DNA of 64,000 bases from Bryopsis sp. KO-2023 (Eukaryota > Chlorophyta > Ulvophyceae > Bryopsidales > Bryopsidaceae), in assembly GCA_030272585.1 (NCBI GenBank), contig BSYQ01000017.1, forward strand, positions 186,001 to 250,000, given 5' to 3'. Below, one piece after another: positions 59,027 through 64,000 of this stretch. Position numbers and translations under genes: made by a program. Below the pieces are notes generated by a model, which made no database searches, was not told the origin of the DNA, and saw only the letters and a list, made by a program, of their open reading frames with translations. Position 1 is the stretch's first letter. Every line of letters starts with the position of its first letter.

Positions 59027-60442
59027 TTCTTCTCGCTCAAACTCAAATTCTTTAAAGAAAAAAACTAAAGGTACTAAAACAAATAAAAGAAACCGACCGA
59101 AAAACTGTTTTCCGACTTCTGCGTTTCGGTTTTTGAACCCGCTGCTTAACAGAGCGATCGCGCAATGTTATGGTGTGACTGCCAGACGTCCCTCGGCTCG
59201 GTCAGGGATGGAGGATCTAACTCAAAATCGTATCAAACAGACAATCCAATTCTGTCACGCCAGGTGCCGCCCCTTTCCTATCCCTTCCTTCGGAATTCCA
59301 CACCCGAATCTCCAATCTATGTTTTACGCAGTTGGTGGTCGCGAGGTCAGCGTCGAAAAGATGCAGGTTCAATACTCGATATTTCACAATCGCTCAAGAC
59401 AAATAGAATGACTGTAAGAACCCGTTTCCCGGTTTTATCCCACTGACTGAGTGTGACTTCCGAGCCAAACTCGCGGTCATTCTCGTAACTCCTCACAGAT
59501 ATCACTCTTTTTTACACATTCTCATACTATGTGTTAAAAATCCCACAGCACAGCTCGTTTCAGGACTGGAGCTTTGAGGAAACACTCAGTGTGGAAGCCA
59601 GGGGCGAGGAAAGGGCTCCACTGTAGGGAGTCTAGTCAGCTCCCTGACTTTTTCCTTTTAATCGATTCAAGATGTCAGGTCTGTTGTCTTGCGAAAGGAG
59701 GAGAAACGACATGCAGGATTAAACCAACCAACAAATCCTGGATTGAATATGAACATCAATAAGTCAAATGGGTATGCTCAGCATAAATGTAATAGGCTAT
59801 TACATACAACAGAGAAGAAAGTCCTTTGATTTCTACAGCTTCTGAAGCTGAGTCATGAGTCATGTGTAACATCCTTGTTTGAAAAATAATGCTCCCAATG
59901 ACTCATCCCTATTTAATTCACAGTCCAACCTCCTGAACATCCTAATGCCAACTCCCTCAATTTCATGGGTTGGTAACATATTTCCTGTGTAACCCTTGCC
60001 TCTTTTCCCCTTCACTTCCTTAAAAATTGCAGTTCACCCTCTGAGCAATATCCTCCCACCCAACCCGAAAAACAGCTCCAAAGTTTCTGAGCAATATCCT
60101 CCCACCCAACCCGAAAAATAACTCCAAATTCTGAGCATCAGGTGCCGACCCCCTCTGGTTTGTTTACAGGATCCTGCATCCTCTCAAATTAAAAAAAAAA
60201 CTGCCTGGACCAGAAAACACCCACACCAAATCCTATGGGGTTCGAAACAGTGTGGCAGAGAGAAGGCATTTTTTTTTCTTTCTGAATTCTTGATGTTACA
60301 TGTACCATTCGGTTTACACCAAAAAGGACAAGGACAAACAACATGATAACACCTGTTTGCCCCTTCTACAGCTTGGCATCGAGAAAATTCCCACCCCTTT
60401 GTGAATTTTTTCTCCTTTGTGATGTGGCCAACATATATAGAC
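59027..60442. other. Upstream region of carbonic anhydrase copy 2
   Basis: No gene supported. 60040-60120 has a direct repeat of TTCTGAGCAATATCCTCCCA with CCCAACCCGAAAAA. The open frames at 59133-59446 overlap each other in two frames and are not conserved upstream of copy 1. Confidence 0.4.
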
Positions 60443-61371
60443 CTGCTGTGGGGAATTCCAGGTGAAACGCACTCAAATATCCCTTTTCTTTGTTTCGGAG
60501 GCGGCTGCATGTACCATCCCCTTTCCAAATCCTCCATGAATGCCAGTTTCGAGCACCATGCCAGTTCCAGAAGCAAACCCACCAGAACAGAAAGACAACT
60601 GCCTTCAAAAACAGTAAATTTTTTTTTCCAGATTCATAACTGATTGCTGGGAACTGAGTGTCTTCTGTTCATTGAATTCCAGTCCAGAAGGAGAGTCCCT
60701 CAAACAAACAACGATCCTCCACCTCTCTTGACCCCGCTTTTGAAAACCGAAATGCAAAAAAACGTTGCATGGTTGTTCAAGCTCCGAAGAAAACTCTGTC
60801 CCAATTGATATCTACGCCGCCTTCAAAAGAAAATACCTTATGAAAGCATAAGCCACTTCATCTCCTTCTTCACCCATCCACTCTAGTAAATCCACTTGTA
60901 AATCCACAGATCCTACAAGAGGTCCATGTGCTTCCTTTGTACCAAGGTTCATTTTGGAAAAAAAGGACAGTCAATTGACAGCGGCAGCATAACATTCCCC
61001 TCGCCGAGTCGCCTCAGTTTTCCCCTTCTCATTTTTGATTTCTTTGCTTGCCAGAGGTGCTGGTCAGACTTCACCACCCATTTCATATTGGCACCCCATT
61101 GCAGTGGCAGCCATATTGCTGCAACTTGGGACAGAAAAAAACAACAGTCTGTCATAGAATTGCTTCAATCCACATCATCCACACTTCCCATTCCACAGGC
61201 ACAGGCAGCTCCCAGTTGAACTTTCTTTCTTGGCAATGGTTTTTTTTGGAGCGTGGTTCTGAAGTTTCCCCTTGGTCCTCCTCCTTTTTTTCCCTTCACC
61301 ACTCCAGCAACTCTCGGAAAAACTTTTTCACAAAGCCTTCTTTGATCTTCAATCACCTGTTTAAAAAAAAA
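60443..61371 (-). CDS. Putative multi-exon gene, product unrecognised
   Basis: Three exons chain in phase on the minus strand: 60837-60912 (acceptor CTTGTAG, VDLLEWMGEEGDEVAYAFI), 60723-60811 (QSFLRSLNNHATFFCISVF) and 60443-60602 (acceptor TTTTGAAG, VGLLLELAWCSKLAFMEDLERGW..). Further upstream, 60965-61125 (acceptor TTGCAG, AAIWLPLQWGANMKW) and 61165-61371 (long T tract then AAACAG, VIEDQRRLCEKVFPRVAGVV) are exon-like, but I could not fit their phases. Start and stop are unknown, and these may be two genes. No family recognised. Confidence 0.3.
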
Positions 61372-61472
61372 AAAACGACCTCGGCGACGCAACAGATTTT
61401 TCGCTTTGCGTTAGAAAGAAGCAACGAAAGAAGAAGAAACGAAAAGAAGAGAAAAGCCGACTTACCGTTCGC

Positions 61473-61960
61473 TCAACGCATACTGCGCAAAGTACGTTTC
61501 ATAGTGCGGCGCATTTTGCAGCGCATCCTGTTGAGCCCATCATCGCCATCGATGGCATCACCATCCCCGCCGTCTTCTTGGGCTACTTCCTCTTCGTCCC
61601 TTCTTCGGACCACCCCCCTTCGCTGCTGATCGGCGTTCTCCTCCCGGTTTTCATCCACTGCTTCGAGCTGTCGGCCTCCCTGCCCATCGCCCTGTGTTGC
61701 TGCCGCTGCCGCACGATCTTCATGCGCGCGCTCCAGGACCTGAATAATCCTATCTATTCGGTCCTGGACATTCCAATTCAAACAAGCGTTTAACCAAAGA
61801 AAGCGAAACGAAATAGATTAGAAAAGCAGACGAGGAGAAAGTAGGCGCTTACGGCGTGCTGGGTGATGTCCCACAATCCCGCAGATGTCCTCCGCAAAAC
61901 AGTGCGCAAGTCGCGCAAGCGTCGGCAGACCGCGTCGAGACGAGCCTGTGCCTCCCCCAT
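61473..61960 (-). CDS. Small coiled-coil-like protein, unrecognised
   Basis: Two exons, 61853-61960 (donor GTAAGC) and 61473-61763 (acceptor TGTCCAG), joined in phase 0, give 132 residues. Residues 1-55 are amphipathic helix (ARLDAVCRRLRDLRTVLRR, then DRIDRIIQVLERAHEDR). The middle is Gln/Glu/Asp-rich and acidic (EEEVAQEDGGDGDAIDGDD). The C-terminus is strongly basic with repeated Met-Arg (MRRTMKRTLRSMR). A hydrophobic run upstream of the chosen ATG would look like a signal anchor but has no ATG in frame. A GTAAGT donor lies 4 bp after the stop, so a 3'UTR intron or a different C-terminus is possible. Confidence 0.45.
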
Positions 61961-62820
61961 CTCCTTGTTTCCTTCTTTCGCTCCTTTTTCCGCAAAAACG
62001 ACCAGAAAAAAAAACACCAATGCCAGTGCGCGCAAAGACAGAAACAACACGAAGAAGAGGTCGGCGCGCGTTAAAAACCAAGCCGATGCTTAATCAAAGT
62101 CGAAATCAATCAAATTTCATCACCATTGCGCTCCTAAGTCAGACTAAAACCGAATCGTCGCACCACTGCCACGATTCATGGCGAATTCCACGATTCGCCA
62201 TGTCCGACAACTCATTAACTCGTGCTGTCTTTCTCCAGGAGGAAGGGGCCAGAAAAAACGTGGATGGCTATTTTTCTTTTCATTTTCTTTTCCTTTCCTC
62301 TTCTTTTCTTTTCTTTTTTTTTTTTTCTTTTTTTTTAAAGGGGGGGGTAAGAATCACTCTTCTCCTTCTTCTCACTAGTAGCAACAAGGGATGTGGGAAT
62401 GGGTGTACCAGAACATGCACAGGAAAGCAAAAAAGAAAACAGGCAAGAAAAAAAAAGACGACTGACAAGCCACCGTTAGGAATCCAACCTGGCACAAGAA
62501 GAAAAGGAAAAAAAAAAGAGTAAAATTCTTACAATGTACGAGCACCGCACCTCAACAAAAAAACCCTGCCCTCTCAGAAAAAACACACACCGAAAATAAA
62601 GAACTTGCTTGCTTGGCCCTCCAATCGAATTCTTTATTGAATGTACAAAACACCCCAGCAAATCAATCCGCTTTTCGCCACACCCATCTCAATCTACAAG
62701 AACTCCCTATCCTATCCATTCCACACCTGCTCCAAATTCACAGTTTGCTTTCGAAATCACCCCTGCTCAGCGGTCCATTAACAGAGAAAGCCCACACAAT
62801 TTCTGAAAAAAGAACCCCTC

Positions 62821-62851
<31 letters not shown>

Positions 62852-62958
62852 AAAAGGAGGATGGCACGGGGGGTTCACCGGATTCTCACGTCTTTAACAT
62901 ATCATACAGATTCTTTCAAAACAGAAAAATTGAACTACATTGTATCCCATGGTCGATT
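61961..62958. other. Intergenic, low-complexity
   Basis: Contains T-rich and A-rich tracts, a C run followed by an A run (62819-62854), and no recognised gene. Confidence 0.45.
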
Positions 62959-64000
62959 CTAGCATCCACGAGGAATGACCATGAACCTGCCTTTCCGCAC
63001 ACTCCCCCACGACGATTTAACATGCAAGCAGCCCTCCGGGGAGGAGTGCGTGGAGAGCCCATAGTCTTCAAATTGACTGCCCCTAGCCACCAATTTCCCG
63101 CTGAACCCACAACTGCACGTGCCAGCCCCCTTGTTCAAACCCGCCGGATTGCTAGGCATCGTGGTGGGGACGGAAGAGGAGGTCGTCAGTTCACTAGGCA
63201 GTGAAGCTGCCGAGCTCAATGACTGACTGGGGGTGGTTGCATGCTCATGTCTGACTTCACTCAGGTTCACGGAGATGGGACCCGGGGTGGGCAATTTCAG
63301 AAACATCAGCAAATGCAGGAAAGCTCCAGCCGATTTGGCCGATCCACAGATGATGCCGACCCCCACCGAGACGTCGAAGGTTCTCTGCTCCACACCGAAC
63401 ATGGGGTTGGATTTCGGCTTCTTGGAGAACCCCACGATGTTGGTGTTTTGCAGCAGATGGAAGGTCCCCACCAGGATTTCCTTGCTGGTTCGACACACGA
63501 TGGTGTAAACCCCGCTGCGTGGAACGCACCAGACCTCTTCCGTAACGTTGTGTGGATTTCCAAAGGGGGTGGCCGACGAGGAGAGCACCTGGCAGCCCAT
63601 CGACATTTTGGTGAACAGATTCTCCAGCACGATCGTCTTGTTGAATGCAGAGAGGAGGAGACTCCCCAGCTCCGGGTGGTTGGCCAGCAGCGGGGCCAGC
63701 ACCGTTTCGCTCAATTCTTGCAACCCGGCAAACCCCACCACTCGGAGCTCCAGTTTGGCCAGCACCCCCCCCACATCCACCTCCTCGGTCGTGACCCCCA
63801 GCCAATCCACCACCAGCTTGATCAAGGTGATATAATTCTTGGGGAAATTCCTGGCGAAATACGTGGGCAGGGCGCACCCGATCAGGGAATCTATCCCCAG
63901 CATGTCTAAGCACTCTATGTTCTCCTTGAGGCTGTCCGACGCCATCTGGTCGAACCACTCGATATTGTCTCGAATCGCTTTGATACATTGTATGGCAGCT
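62959..64000 (-). CDS. Unrecognised protein, 5' end beyond right edge
   Basis: An uninterrupted minus-strand frame of at least 346 codons runs from the right edge to a stop at 62959; the methionine at 63945 is probably internal because the frame continues to 64000. The N-terminal ~180 visible residues are helical (IKLVVDWLGVTTEEVDVGGVL, LSETVLAPLLANHPELGSLLL). A beta-rich part follows (EEVWCVPRSGVYTIVC, KEILVGTFHLL). A Ser/Thr/Pro linker (TTPSQSLSSAASLPSELTTS) leads to a short CSCGFSG segment and a basic end. There are no introns in 1 kb and composition is G/C-rich, unlike the flanks. No family recognised. A competing frame of 243 codons on the same strand and a plus-strand frame are shadows: they lack the biased codon pattern and run through the linker as low complexity. 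Confidence 0.6.
   Translation of the reverse strand, partial: AAIQCIKAIRDNIEWFDQMASDSLKENIECLDMLGIDSLIGCALPTYFARNFPKNYITLIKLVVDWLGVTTEEVDVGGVLAKLELRVVGFAGLQELSETVLAPLLANHPELGSLLLSAFNKTIVLENLFTKMSMGCQVLSSSATPFGNPHNVTEEVWCVPRSGVYTIVCRTSKEILVGTFHLLQNTNIVGFSKKPKSNPMFGVEQRTFDVSVGVGIICGSAKSAGAFLHLLMFLKLPTPGPISVNLSEVRHEHATTPSQSLSSAASLPSELTTSSSVPTTMPSNPAGLNKGAGTCSCGFSGKLVARGSQFEDYGLSTHSSPEGCLHVKSSWGSVRKGRFMVIPRGC

Noticed and set aside
61578..61793. Plus-strand frame resembling a membrane protein
   Set aside because: Exactly antisense to the spliced coiled-coil-like gene; its hydrophobicity mirrors the acidic and Gln-rich codons of the sense strand.
63241..63909. 222-codon plus-strand frame opposite the edge gene
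   Set aside because: Shadow of the long minus-strand coding frame; its composition is an artefact of G/C-rich sense codons.

Overview
The window is eukaryotic nuclear DNA. Protein-coding genes are split by short GT..AG introns (clear GTAAGT and GTGAGT donors), ubiquitin-type domains are present, and the intergenic space is full of hAT and Ty3/gypsy relics, solo LTRs and MITEs. I cannot name the organism. A microbial eukaryote or alga is plausible, but nothing in the sequence proves it.

Layout. (1) 1-15.5 kb: a tandem family of intronless genes, each an N-terminal ubiquitin-like domain fused to a C-terminal domain that looks like a PARP-fold ADP-ribosyltransferase. There are four long open copies (the first cut by the window edge) and one broken copy. 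A ~1.7-2 kb inverted duplication flanks the right-hand part of the array (4690-6760 and 13803-15465). Each arm carries a three-exon gene for a 73-residue secreted peptide with eight conserved cysteines. One arm has acquired a 188-bp MITE with an 8-bp target duplication; the other arm keeps the empty site. (2) 17-36.7 kb: a transposon graveyard with degenerate Ty3/gypsy pol, a hAT transposase interrupted by a solo LTR, other hAT fragments, a ~700-bp palindrome, a perfect 95-bp palindrome, and many short elements each saturated with its own short self-complementary motif. (3) 39.0-44.2 kb and 54.1-59.0 kb: a segmental duplication carrying a secreted alpha-carbonic anhydrase gene (8 exons in each copy) followed on the same strand by a Protein C10 family gene. 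Both carbonic anhydrases are intact, but the second C10 copy is decaying. (4) Between these copies, 45.4-51.8 kb: one small unrecognised spliced gene and Ty3/gypsy fragments. (5) 60.4-64.0 kb: unrecognised minus-strand genes, the last running off the right edge.

The carbonic anhydrases should hydrate CO2 in the secretory or extracellular space. The ubiquitin-ART family could act in ubiquitin- or ADP-ribose-linked signalling, and its tandem amplification with rapid divergence suggests an accessory or defence-like role. That role is inference only. Exon boundaries were read by eye and checked by phase agreement and by comparison between duplicate copies. No database search was possible.
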